NCBI RefSeq assembly: GCF_905220565.1
Contig: NC_059417.1
Location: 10,154,518 to 10,218,517 of the forward strand
Direction: 5' to 3'
Source: Melitaea cinxia
Taxonomy: Eukaryota > Arthropoda > Insecta > Lepidoptera > Nymphalidae
Length of the DNA: 64,000 nt
Position numbers and translations under genes: made by a program. This document shows positions 33,340 through 43,164 of the stretch, one piece after another. A model generated the notes under the pieces. That model saw only the letters and a list, made by a program, of their open reading frames with translations. It was not told the DNA's origin and did not search any database. How positions within the stretch are numbered: position 1 is the stretch's first letter; every line of letters begins with the position of its first letter.

Positions 33340-36135
33340 TCACTTGCTTAACCTTTCTTGCCTCACCACTACGCCAACAAAGTGCTGAAGCATAGGCTCA
33401 GCAAGCTTAGCACTGAACATTTTCAGAATTTTGTTAGAACTGAGCCGCATTCTGTTTAATAGAGAGGCGGTCCGTTTCCTCAAGATTGCGAAAAAGGAGT
33501 CAGTATTCGCTTCAGTAAACATTGCAGACGCACTACAGAAGCGTCTCAGTCCCAACAAAATCCTAAAACCATTGTTATATTGCACTCTAAGTGCGTCCAG
33601 CGATTTTTTACTATACCTGGTCCACAGGGCACACGTATAAAAAGTTTGACAATATGCTTTAAACAATGTTATTTTAGCATCGTTGCTGCAGCGAGCAAAC
33701 CTGTGGGCCAGCATATTACATCTGGCGGCAAGTGCCCTTCGTTCACGTTCTATGTCAGCATGGTCCCTGAGATCCTCGGAAATGTAATGACCTAGATATT
33801 TAAAAAGTTTTACCCGTCTTAGTTGAACATCGTTTAGTTTTAACACTGACTCGTAGTCAATTACCGCTCCGCGGACCACAAAAACCATGTACTCACTTTT
33901 ATTAACATTGTACGTCAGGCCATGTTTTACCGCGTATTCTTCACAAATTTTTAATAGCGTCCTAATAGAGCCAGCCGACGGACCCAGCAGCACCATGTCA
34001 TCTGCGTAACTAAGATTATTTAGGCAAATTCCATCAATCCAGCATCCGACACGTCTGCTGCTGAGTCCCACAATTAGCTCATTTACATACAAATTGAAAA
34101 GCTTAGGTGAGGTTATACCCCCCTGCCTCACCCCGCAATCCAACCGATAAGTATCTGATAAAGTTTCGCCCCACTTCACATAGTTTTCTTGGTTTAAATA
34201 CCAAAATTTTAGCAACGAAATCAGTTCGGATTGTATACCTGCCTCGCGGAGTTTCCTCCATAATATGTCGTACGCTACTAGATCGAAGGCTTTCGAAAGG
34301 TCTAAAAAACAGGCATACACCGGTGTCTTTCTGCTTGTGTAGTATTGGGCAGTCTGCTTTAAACACAAAATGGCACTTTCCGTTGAAAGATTGGGCACAA
34401 ACCCAAACTGCGCGTCGTGTATATTTAAATATCGATCCAAATTTTGGTCTATCAGACTGTCCAACACCTTAGCAAGTACTGTAGCTAGAGATATTGGCCT
34501 GTAATTATTTTTATCAGAAATATCTCCGGTCTTATTCTTAACTAAGGGGACCACCACTGTTTTCATCATATCAGCTGGTAAGTAAGAATGTGTTATACAT
34601 AATGAAAAGAACATTGCTAGCACACTATAAAGATGGTTCCCCGCATGCTTAAGATGCTCGATGCTGAGCCCGTCATGACCCGGAGACCTACCTCTGTTCA
34701 TTTTCTTAATAACAGCTTCTACCTGCTTAGCAGAAAAACTCATAGGTATACTCGTAACGGTCTCAGCATCGATCACCCGTGACGGAGGTCCCAGAGGCGA
34801 AGTCACTTTAAAATGATTTTTAAGCAAGTTGGCAATCCCCCTTGGCTCACTACAGCCCCCTATGCTCGTGGGGCGACCTATTTTTACATTTAACTTGTTC
34901 GTTTCTCTCCAGAATTTAGCAAAGTCATGTGACGACCTGCGTGAAGCGATTATGTCCATTTTAACTTGATCTTCATGTTGTTGGCACCATCTTAGTCTAC
35001 TTTTAAAAACCTTACGACTCTCACGCATGTCGTCCCAAACTCCGCCATACCCTGGTTTGTTATGGAGCAACCAAGTTCGAAATTTAAGACGCGCATCTTC
35101 ATATGCTGTACGCACATGTTTATTCCACCCAGTAACCCGTTTCTTATTAAAATTCTGGTCCTTGTACGTTAATTCAGCAGCACCGCTAAGAATATTGACT
35201 ACCCGGCTATACAAATCATCTAGTGTGCGCCTATGAGTGACATCATGACACATCCCACCCGCACACGAAGTTAATGAGACCGGAAAATCGATATGCCTTA
35301 GCTGCTCATGGCATATGTCATGATATCGCCCAGTCTGCGCCTCAGACCTAGATTGCCACAGGATTTTATTGCATTTATAGTTTTCAGTGTTTAATTTTGA
35401 AACTACTTTGTCTAAAATTATCTCTATTATTAGCGGGAAATGGTCAGACCAGTGTACATCACTATCAACTCTCACATTTGAAATAGTTTTCCACGCTGTT
35501 TGCGTTACAATACAATGGTCTAACCATCTCATGCTACCATCAATGTCGCTAATAAATGTAATAGTGTTTGACATGATTCCTAATTTTTCCGTATCAGCAC
35601 ATACCCATTTTTTATCTGAACAATATTCCCGTAACTCCAACCAAAATGGTTGGCCAGGGTGCGCGTTATAATCACCTAACATGTATACAGCTTCCACATC
35701 ATTATTTTCTACAATAGCATCGATTTCGCCTAAACAGTTTACAAACTCGACACTATTATCAGGAGCATCCGTGGGCATGTATACCGAAAACACAATAATC
35801 GATTTCCCGCCTATCGTTCCTCTGATTGCAGTTAGCCTGACACTACTGCAATTTATAACAGAAACTGTGTCAAATATACCTTTTCGCCATAACAAAGCAA
35901 CCCCACCGTATGGCCTCCCTCTGAGAATACCCACGGTAGTATCAACAGCCGTTTTGGACGTATATTCAAAGTTATCACTTACCGAGCCCAGCAATGGTAG
36001 GTCATGACCGAGGAGCCAGGTCTCCTGTAAGGCTATTACATCAGCGTAAACACATAGGTCCCTAACAAACTCTACAGATCTTTTAAACCCTTTACAATTA
36101 AACGAAACAAATGTACTCTTACTTTTATTATCCAT
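33340..36135 (-). CDS. LINE ORF2: endonuclease and reverse transcriptase
   Basis: Encodes a 931-residue protein that nicks the chromosome and copies element RNA in place (target-primed reverse transcription). Residues 9-240 form an APE-like endonuclease, with FNCKG (Asn13), LQETW (Glu38), GDYNAHP (Asp155, Asn157), RWLDH (Asp206) and SDHF (Asp231, His232). The reverse transcriptase spans roughly 470-780, with RGRSPGHDGL, NNYRPISL, LDLSKAFD (611-618), GVRQGG (668-673), SYADDMVLL (catalytic Asp-Asp 712-713) and FKYLGH. The C-terminal part has no RNase H motif that I can see. I chose ATG at 36133-36135 because the two codons that extend the frame upstream begin with TTG. The start lies seven bases after the ORF1 stop, so termination-reinitiation is plausible. 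No stop or shift is visible. Smaller frames inside it on either strand are shadows. Confidence 0.9.
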   Translation of the reverse strand: MDNKSKSTFVSFNCKGFKRSVEFVRDLCVYADVIALQETWLLGHDLPLLGSVSDNFEYTSKTAVDTTVGILRGRPYGGVALLWRKGIFDTVSVINCSSVRLTAIRGTIGGKSIIVFSVYMPTDAPDNSVEFVNCLGEIDAIVENNDVEAVYMLGDYNAHPGQPFWLELREYCSDKKWVCADTEKLGIMSNTITFISDIDGSMRWLDHCIVTQTAWKTISNVRVDSDVHWSDHFPLIIEIILDKVVSKLNTENYKCNKILWQSRSEAQTGRYHDICHEQLRHIDFPVSLTSCAGGMCHDVTHRRTLDDLYSRVVNILSGAAELTYKDQNFNKKRVTGWNKHVRTAYEDARLKFRTWLLHNKPGYGGVWDDMRESRKVFKSRLRWCQQHEDQVKMDIIASRRSSHDFAKFWRETNKLNVKIGRPTSIGGCSEPRGIANLLKNHFKVTSPLGPPSRVIDAETVTSIPMSFSAKQVEAVIKKMNRGRSPGHDGLSIEHLKHAGNHLYSVLAMFFSLCITHSYLPADMMKTVVVPLVKNKTGDISDKNNYRPISLATVLAKVLDSLIDQNLDRYLNIHDAQFGFVPNLSTESAILCLKQTAQYYTSRKTPVYACFLDLSKAFDLVAYDILWRKLREAGIQSELISLLKFWYLNQENYVKWGETLSDTYRLDCGVRQGGITSPKLFNLYVNELIVGLSSRRVGCWIDGICLNNLSYADDMVLLGPSAGSIRTLLKICEEYAVKHGLTYNVNKSEYMVFVVRGAVIDYESVLKLNDVQLRRVKLFKYLGHYISEDLRDHADIERERRALAARCNMLAHRFARCSNDAKITLFKAYCQTFYTCALWTRYSKKSLDALRVQYNNGFRILLGLRRFCSASAMFTEANTDSFFAILRKRTASLLNRMRLSSNKILKMFSAKLAEPMLQHFVGVVVRQERLSK

Positions 36136-36142
36136 TGTCAAT

Positions 36143-37597
36143 TTAATTTAGTTCCTTTCTGTCACTAGAGTCTTTTTTAAACACTATAAATTTCCTAAAA
36201 CAAATGCCTTCCGGCCATATTTCATCTTTAAGAAACAACGGTACCCTATAGCTATCCACATAAAAAATATAAGAATCGTAACCTCTATCCACTTTTGGTG
36301 CGATTTTCTCTAATGTAACTAACACTTGAGTCTTACGTACAATATAGTCTATGATATCCTGTTGCGATGTTTCCTTACTAATGTTAGAAATGTACAGCGG
36401 CACTTTTACTGACGCCGCCTTAAACTTCGACTCCGGCCCGTAGCTCGCTTTGCCTTGGTTACTAATAAACCGATTACGATACCTAGATTTCTTTTTATTC
36501 ACAACTACACTCCACTTCCCTTCCTCCGCCTTCTTCTCAAAAACTGTACTTGAGCTTTTTGACTCTGTAACAACATTCCGATTGTTGTGATTCTCTGTAT
36601 CGCGACGCAATGACGGCGACAACGCCGAAGAGCCATTCGCGGTAATCAGCCGACCAGCGTAGGAATGATTCATTACTTTATTTGTGTTCGAAACCACGGT
36701 AGGCCTCACCGTCCGTTGAGTTTGTTGCACCTGCGTCGAAACCGCAGTGATTTGGGGCGCCTCCACATGCTCACCTGTATTATTTGTTTGCGTGTGCGCA
36801 ACAAAGACGGCAGATTGTCTTTCTTCGCTGGGCGACCGTGTGCCAGAGAGAGATATGTTGCCCTTGTTGCCATCGCCGGATTTGTCGCTGATTGTCCGTG
36901 TGTGCAAGGGAGACGGATTGCGTTTATTATTTCCGATAGCACTATTCATTGATTCCTTGGACTTATCAATGTCTGTTTTATAAAACAAACTCGTAGTATC
37001 CATCCCCATGGGTCCGCTGTCATATTCAAAACGACGTTGTATGTTGTTAAAAACTCCTCTTTGAGTATTAATATTTGTTTTGTGAATATCAAAACTACCC
37101 TCACACTGCGAGGATTGTTGACATCTATTTGCAACACAAAACTCATTCATATCTTGCCGAACGTTATTGCATTCTTGTTTAACAATTTCCATATCATTCT
37201 GTAACAATAACATGCCATCCTGTAATTTTAAAATATCCCGTAGCAAGCGCGTCGCGTCCAGATGATCGAACGTTATTGGTGGCAATTTATGCAATTCTCT
37301 AGCTACAAACATTGGTAACATATCTGGATTAGTTGCGTCTGCATGTTTTAGAAGACATATAATATCCTGTATATTTTTACGAGATTTATCATTCCTCTTA
37401 CGCATCTTTATTTTCTCCAGCGGCACTGCCTCAAAGAGCAGTTTTTTTGCATCACAAATATCGTCTGCAGAAAATCCAGTTTCACACACTCTTATTAGTG
37501 TTTCCTCGTCCATGATTCCAATTTTATTATATACAAATGCAAGTACTTCATTAATTACGATATTGCACGTAGCACACTTAACAGTATTTGGGGTCAT
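36143..37597 (-). CDS. LINE ORF1: RNA-binding/chaperone-type protein
   Basis: 484 residues, ATG at 37595-37597, stop TAA at 36143-36145. The N-terminus has a KCATC CxxC pair and a helical domain (to about 112, ending LPPITFDHLD). A probable coiled coil follows (about 115-153, LLRDILKLQDGMLLLQNDME). Then comes a long Ser/Thr/Asn-rich, probably disordered middle (160-390), and a compact C-terminal part (about 398-480, VPLYISNISKETSQQD to CFRKFIVFKKD) that looks like an RRM-type fold. No CCHC zinc knuckle is seen. I know this N-terminal type from insect non-LTR elements. By analogy it binds element RNA to form the ribonucleoprotein; this is inference. It ends just upstream of ORF2, so one transcript would carry both. 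Confidence 0.8.
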   Translation of the reverse strand: MTPNTVKCATCNIVINEVLAFVYNKIGIMDEETLIRVCETGFSADDICDAKKLLFEAVPLEKIKMRKRNDKSRKNIQDIICLLKHADATNPDMLPMFVARELHKLPPITFDHLDATRLLRDILKLQDGMLLLQNDMEIVKQECNNVRQDMNEFCVANRCQQSSQCEGSFDIHKTNINTQRGVFNNIQRRFEYDSGPMGMDTTSLFYKTDIDKSKESMNSAIGNNKRNPSPLHTRTISDKSGDGNKGNISLSGTRSPSEERQSAVFVAHTQTNNTGEHVEAPQITAVSTQVQQTQRTVRPTVVSNTNKVMNHSYAGRLITANGSSALSPSLRRDTENHNNRNVVTESKSSSTVFEKKAEEGKWSVVVNKKKSRYRNRFISNQGKASYGPESKFKAASVKVPLYISNISKETSQQDIIDYIVRKTQVLVTLEKIAPKVDRGYDSYIFYVDSYRVPLFLKDEIWPEGICFRKFIVFKKDSSDRKELN

Positions 37598-37720
37598 TGC
37601 ACTCGCTCCCGCGCACGCAACCGTGCATGCGTGCTGTCAAATAACGACTGCAACGACTTTAAGCACGCTGTTTTTGATTTTATGTTGAACTGATTGAAAC
37701 GGTGACCTCCGCCAAAACTT

Positions 37721-38060
37721 AAATACCAAAATTACAAAATGTAAATTTTCGACATAAACTAATAACCGATTTTTATTTTTTATGTATTTTATTATTATTA
37801 TTTATAACAAGGAGTCCCTATGTCAATTTTCAGACCTCTAGCATCAAAATTTGCGGAAGTCTCAAAACCCAAGTTATGAGGGTTCAAAAAAACGACGAAG
37901 CGCTTCGAGAAAAGATAGGTAGTGCTTTTCGTTTTTTTTTTTTTGGCTCGTCTTGGCGGGGGCACTACCGTGCCCCCAGATAAGTTGTATGTTATGATAA
38001 CGTATACTATGTTAAGTTTTAAGAGCAGCGATAGTTAAAAATTACAGTAATATCAATAAA
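37721..38060. other. AT-rich intergenic DNA beside the LINE 5' end
   Basis: AAGGAGTCCCTATGTC and GGGGGCACTACCGTGCCCCC (37959-37978, a hairpin GGGGGCAC/GTGCCCCC with TACC loop) stand out. Some of this may still be element 5' UTR. Confidence 0.35.
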
Positions 38061-38402
38061 TGCCGCTTCAGCCTATAATATCCCACTGCTGGGCCTCTTT
38101 CCCTATATAGGAGAAGGATCAGAGCTTAATCCACCACGCTGCTCCAATGCGGGTTGGCGGATATATTCCCTAATATTAGTAACGACCGCTATCAGGTGTA
38201 CATCATAACGACTGGGACTAACGGCTTAACGTGTTCTCCGAGGCATGGTGGGGCAGACCCACAAGGACTGCACAAACACCCGGACTACGGCAAACATCTC
38301 TATGGCTAATACAAATTTGTGTCATGTGCGGGGATCAAACCAGCAACCGCCAGCGCAACAGCCACAAACCAGTGTTGTGACCGTTTCGCTAACGCGTCGC
38401 CA
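38061..38402 (-). mobile_element. SINE-A copy
   Basis: Reverse orientation, from GCTTCAGCCTATAATATCCC to CCGTTTCGCTAACGCGTCGC. The A box is mutated (TTAGCGAAACGG) and the B box (GGTTTGATCCCCGC) has one change. Probably inactive. Confidence 0.7.
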
Positions 38403-39141
38403 TAAATAAATGTAGTAATATAAATTTATATAATTAGTTACGAATATTTACAGATATTTAATTAATGTTATGAAAGATGGAAGACCTAGCATATATTACA
38501 TTTATATCTTTTTTTTTTTGATGGCCTAAATTCACAAAAATACGTAGCCATTATTAATTTATATCGAAGTAAAAATTTATCAGTACATTATGGATTTTCG
38601 TCCATCATACTAATTTAATCTTATGGTTGGTCAATTTTATATGTGGCTAGTTGATCCCTGCCCACTTTCCTGGACATGAACTTACTTTATGCTTTTTTTA
38701 CAAAATTACATAAAACTTTATGCATTGATAATTTTATGTATGTAAGTTTTTAAATAATTTTTAACTCTCCAATAATTTGATTTCAGTCCGTAAATATATT
38801 GTCCCGAAATGTATTTTAAATATAATTTGAATGAAAATGGCTTCAAATGAAACGATACTATATTTTATCAATATTCATGAATTAGTTACGAGAAAGTAAT
38901 AAACGAACATTCCTATTTCCATTTATATGTTACGATGCACATGCAAGCCTTAAGTATTCTTTTTAAGGACATTCAATGCCTTTACTTCTGATATTTGCAA
39001 CATAGAAGTGTATCCCATTATAGATATTCGACATTCCTTTAGAGATTCAGCAGTTTTCTGAAGCAAAAGACAGAGACAGAATATACTCTTGACACCTTCA
39101 CACACTTCAGAAGAACGAAATATTTTCAGAGAAGTTTCGTT
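38403..39141. other. AT-rich upstream region, no repeat recognised
   Basis: About 740 bp without any family seen elsewhere in the window. It lies upstream of the possible promoter at 39142. No TATA box stands out at the right distance. Confidence 0.35.
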
Positions 39142-39176
39142 TCAGTTGTGTCCCGACAGCCATCGGGATAGGTCGT
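39142..39176 (+). promoter_or_regulatory. Possible Inr + DPE core promoter
   Basis: TCAGTT at 39142-39147 fits the arthropod initiator TCAKTY (A at 39144 as +1). GGTCGT at 39171-39176 is exactly +28 to +33 and fits the downstream promoter element RGWYVT, and G stands at +24. Both motifs are short: I estimate somewhat under one such pair by chance in a window this size, so this is a hypothesis. Confidence 0.4.
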
Positions 39177-39388
39177 GCTTGATACGATTGAGGTTACGTT
39201 CGTGTTACGTTAAAAAAATCTTTCGTAACTTTTCGAAATCCGTGTGACATGTGTACAGTGGAAGTTGGTGTGAATTTTGCTATTTCGTGATCGTTGCCAA
39301 TAATTTAGGATGAAAATAGTACTGAATTATTTTTGACGAGGACGCTAACCGCGGTTAGCCCACTTAAGACACCTATAAGAATTTTTAT
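39144..39388 (+). other. Possible non-coding first exon of a host gene
   Basis: About 245 nt of less AT-rich, non-repetitive sequence starting at the predicted +1 and ending at a GTGAGT donor (39389-39394, exon side AT rather than AG). The only ATG frames are short (one at 39310 encodes MKIVLNYF), so it would be 5' UTR. Any downstream exons lie outside the part I could recognise. Confidence 0.3.
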
Positions 39389-39394
39389 GTGAGT

Positions 39395-39784
39395 ACCTAT
39401 TTTTTTTTCATAGTAAAAATTAATCAGAGACTTTTGCAAATTTAGTGTATTGTATTTTGTAATATAATTGTAATTTGTGAAATTTTTTGACGAAAATTTA
39501 TGAGTTTATTTTCGAATAAATAACTGTGTAGTAGTCGGTTTGTATGACCAATTTGGGTTTGTATGAACAATGTGAAGCATATGGTACCTAGTTGATTTAA
39601 TTAATGTTATGTGACAACTATAATTAGAAATAGATGTATTAGTATTATTTCTAGTAAGTATCAAGACTCATACAATAACAATAATAGAGATAAACATATT
39701 TTTATATGTATATCATTAATCATATAATAAAAATGTAACGGGTCGCTGTCATTACATATAAGATATATGAGAAAAAATATTATT
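39395..39784. other. AT-rich DNA, nothing recognised
   Basis: GTTTGTATGACCAATTTGGG and GTTTGTATGAACAATGTG at 39539 and 39557 form a small direct repeat. No gene seen. Confidence 0.35.
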
Positions 39785-40052
39785 GTGACGTTTATGAACG
39801 CAAATAGCACCCATAACAGTGATTATCAGAATGTTTGTTTGTTTGTTTGTACGATTGTGCACGCAAATCTCAGAAACTGCTTATCCGATTTAGATGTGGT
39901 TTTTATTTATATATTGTGGCAAGTTTAGCTTAAAATTTAGTGTTTATTTCATGTCAATCGGTTCATAAATAAAAAAAGTTATGCTAATTTAAGGGATCAC
40001 GTAGAACATGTAAAATCACTATTTCACGCGGACGAAGTCGGGAGCACAGCTG
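39785..40052 (+). mobile_element. H2-type Helitron-like element, CTAG lost
   Basis: GTTTGTTTGTTTGTACG, ACTGCTTATCCGATTTAGATG, TCAATCGGTTCAT, and the end hairpin CGCGGACGAAGTCGGGAGC before ACAGCTGTT, where CTAG is expected. It pairs with the reverse copy at 47836 (same subfamily). Confidence 0.5.
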
Positions 40053-40484
40053 TTACACATACATATATAAAGTTATACATACATATTTGTCAAGTAAATG
40101 CTTATTCTTTTTTCATTTTTTATCATTAATATACTTAGGGACAAAAAATCGTTATATATTTACTTTTTTTATCTTATAATATTAAAGTTTTTTGTAATAT
40201 ACACAACGTAGAAACTGATAATTTATTTACGAATTATTACGAAATATAAAATAAAATTGGAAATTCAAATAGCAGGATTTATTTCAACGGAAATTTTCGC
40301 AACAAAAAATTTCATTTATACACAAAAACAATTATATCGAAATGAAAATATATTTACAATATGCAATTTGATTATGAAATGTATGAATATTTCTTTTATC
40401 CGAATTTCGCTACTGAAAACAGTGGTCTAAAATACTATGAATTGCTGTTTAATTTGGTGTTTACATATTATGATTTATTCCATA

Positions 40485-40796
40485 CTAGCTGTGCCCGCGA
40501 CTTAGTCCGCGTGGAATTTACCATAAAAGTTATTTTTCAGTTCGCAGAGCTATAAAATAAATAAATTTCTAAAATAAAAGTAGCCTAAGTCACTCCTTAT
40601 TACATCAGCTATCTGCCAGTGAAAGTCCCGTCAAAATCAGTCCAGCCGTTTCAGAGATTAGCTGGAACAAACAGACAGAGGGACAGACAGACCCTGATGA
40701 TTTTGAGGCAGGTTTATCCCTCGGTCGCCTTTTACGACCCCCACGGTAGAAAGGGGGTGGTGCTATTTTACTCGGCTGACACCACACGGCAGCTAG
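40485..40796 (-). mobile_element. Composite of H2 end and retroelement 5' fragment, CTAG at both ends
   Basis: From CTAG 40485 the H2 series runs to the GACAGAGGGACAGACAG tract (about 40690). The rest, read on the minus strand from CTAG at 40793-40796, gives GCCGTGTGGTGTC, ACCACCCCCTTTCTACCG and GGGTCGTAAAAGGCGACC, which resembles the first 80 bases of SINE-B. It looks like two joined elements. Confidence 0.5.
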
Positions 40797-40916
40797 TATA
40801 AGTTACTGGATAATTTTTCATACCGATTTCCGACCGTGAAGAGTAACGATACGTATCAAGCATTCATCATAATTACGAAGACTAAGTTCTCTCCAAGTAA
40901 AAAATATAAGTCTCTT

Positions 40917-41254
40917 CGCTTTAGCCTGCAATATCCCACTCTGGGCATAGTCCTCTTTCCCCATGTAGGAGAAGGGTCAGAGCTTAATCCACCACGCTGC
41001 TCCAATGCGGGTTGGCGAATATATTCTAACTACGAGTAACGGTCGCTATCAGGTGTACATGACAACAACCGGGACTGACGGCTTAACATGCTCTCCGAGG
41101 CACCGTGGGGAGACCCACATGGGCTCCACAAACACCCAGAGCACGACAAACACCTGTATGGCCAACACAAATGTTTGTCATGTGCGGGGATCGACCCGCA
41201 ACCGCCAACGCAACAGGTACAATCCATGGCTGTAACCGTTGCGGCAACGCGGTG
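40917..41254 (-). mobile_element. SINE-A copy, near full length
   Basis: Reverse orientation. Head GTTGCCGCAACGGTTACAGC (A box with one change) and GGTTGCGGGTCGATCCCC (B box with a lost T), tail GGCTAAAGCG. The many overlapping frames here are spurious. Confidence 0.75.
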
Positions 41255-41496
41255 TCAGTCTCTTAGCAAACTTTTTTACTGCTTTTGTAAAATATTAACG
41301 CTGTTATATTTCATTTATGATTGAAAGTGTAATATTAGTCGTAAACCTATTTCATCAAACCTGTATTAATATTAAAATATTATTAAATTTAAAACAAATA
41401 ATAAACTCTGAATTAAATTTTCACACATTTCGATACTTATTACCTTTTATATGATGACGGCTGAAAGGATGCTACAAAGACCAAATTTTCCAATTT

Positions 41497-42016
41497 TTGA
41501 CGAAATAAATTAACAAACGCACTAGTCGTCACTACGATTTTCGAGGGTTCCCTCGATTTCTTTAGGATTCCATCATCAGATCCTGGTTTCCTTATCATGG
41601 TACCACACTTGGGATATCTCCTTTCCAACAAAAAAAAGAATGATCAAAATCGGTTTATAAACAACGAAGTTATCCCCGAACATACATTATATATGGTCGA
41701 ATTGAGGAACCTCCGACGACTCGACGAGGCGACTAAGGGATAACAAGGTTCCACTACCACATTAGAACTTAAGAAGCCGATCGATGGCGGGATAACGATC
41801 TAACCGCTGGCTTTGAAACACACAGGCCGAAGACGGGCAGCAGCGTATTAGGTGCGAAAAAGCCAGCCCTGCGGTCACCAACCCGCCTGCCTAGCGTGGT
41901 GACAATGGGCAACACACATAAGTTAACGCATTTTTGGCGCGAACTTATGGAGGCCTATGTCCAGCAGTGAACTGCAATATCCTGGAATGATGAGTAACCT
42001 CCCCTTTTTTGAAGTG
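41497..42016 (-). mobile_element. D-repeat interrupted by SINE-B
   Basis: AACGCACTAGTCGTCACTACG and TTCCATCATCAGATCCTGG up to GGTCGAATTGAGGAACCTCC (41714), resuming at 41996 (AACCTCCCCTTTTTTGAAG). The AACCTCC on both sides is a 7-bp target duplication. Confidence 0.65.
41715..41995 (+). mobile_element. SINE-B, 5'-truncated, inside a D-repeat
   Basis: Begins near GAGGCGACTAAGGGATAAC and ends CCTGGAATGATGAG. Flanked by AACCTCC at 41708-41714 and 41996-42002. Its sequence (AGCGTATTAGGTGCG) is closest to the copy at 28617. Confidence 0.65.
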
Positions 42017-42628
42017 GGTTCAAAAGAAAGTGAACCAAATGATTTAAAAAAAAAACCGTAGTATCTTCAATACTAAATACTACTTCAAAATACAATCAGA
42101 TACTAATCTGGTTCTACCGAAAATCGATCTTATCGTTAGCATTGTGTGAAGTGTCATTTATACTTCCATCACCAAAATAGTCATCAGACCTTTAAACTTA
42201 ATTTGTCTCATGTCCTCAGCGTTATCCGTTAAATTAATGTTATAATCGGTTACGGTTCGGTCGGTTGCGATTATATTTATGAAACCTTTATTACTTTTAC
42301 CCTTTTCAAGTCCTTTTTGATTTAACCTTAACGAGGTACAAAGTTGTGCGTTTTTAAGGTTTCGTTTAATATACCTCTACCCGTAATAATATTTTTTTAA
42401 TAGTATAGAATAATTTAGACAGTTTTACTTTTTGTTTTTTTTTATCTTCAAATTTTTATACAATATTAAAGAATAGTTATGTTTCACTTTATTTTTGATG
42501 AGATTAAGTTTATTTTTTAATTGATTTGTTTTTGCTACCTTAACTTTTTTTGTGAATATAATATTGTTGTGACGTTCGTTAAATGCGCGAAAAAAATATT
42601 TTCAATTCATTTTATTTCGTTTATTTGC
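42017..42628. other. AT-rich intergenic DNA, nothing recognised
   Basis: GTTACGGTTCGGTCGG at 42249 is a local GC island. No repeat or frame supports a gene. Confidence 0.35.
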
Positions 42629-42842
42629 GCGCTTCAGCCTGTAATATCCCACTGCTGGGCATACGCCTCTTTCCCCGTGTAGGAGAAGGACCAGAGCTTA
42701 ATTCACCATGCGGCATTCATCAATGCAGGTTGGCGAATATATTCCCTACTATGAGTAACGATCGCTATCAGGAGTATATGATAACAACCGGGACCGACAG
42801 CTTTAGTGCTCTCCGAGGCACTGTGGGGAGACAAACGAGGAC
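42629..42842 (-). mobile_element. SINE-A, head missing
   Basis: Tail and body only: GCTTCAGCCTGTAATATCCC to CTCCGAGGCACTGTGGGGAG. It ends where the tRNA-like head would follow. Confidence 0.65.
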
Positions 42843-43164
42843 TATTAACTAGACCGGAAATAAATATGTATCTCTACCTAATTTTGTTTATAATATATGA
42901 ATATTTGTATTTATATAATTTCAATTAATTGTTATCTTCAATTTACGTCCATTCCTTACATACTTTATTAGTTTATAATAGAATATGTATTATATTTTTA
43001 TTCTTTTTTTTTTATTTATTTATGTATTTTTTAATGATATTACTAATGATAATAATAATCTTTTTGTTTTATTATAAGTATTTGAATGTAGACATTTGTA
43101 TGTAAGTTTATTATACATCTACACCACCTACCCAATTTAGATAATAAGTTTCCTTTCTATGTAT

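Larger units (their letters stand above)
33217..37720 (-). mobile_element. Non-LTR retrotransposon (LINE), both ORFs intact, jockey/CR1-like
   Basis: Two long minus-strand frames, a GC-richer 5' UTR (about 37598-37700), and a short 3' UTR with AATAAA (33239-33244) and an (ATT)n tail (33217-33238). There are no LTRs. The apurinic-type endonuclease before the reverse transcriptase places it in the jockey/CR1-type assemblage. I cannot fix the clade without a tree. The 5' boundary is approximate and I found no convincing target duplication. Intact frames suggest recent activity. Confidence 0.85.

Noticed and set aside
34107..34472. 121-codon plus-strand frame
   Set aside because: It is the antisense of the reverse-transcriptase part of ORF2. 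The other plus- and minus-strand frames within 33340-37597 are shadows as well.
36136..36141. Two extra codons at the start of ORF2 (TTG ACA)
   Set aside because: TTG is an unlikely start in an animal, and ATG follows at 36135. I used the ATG.
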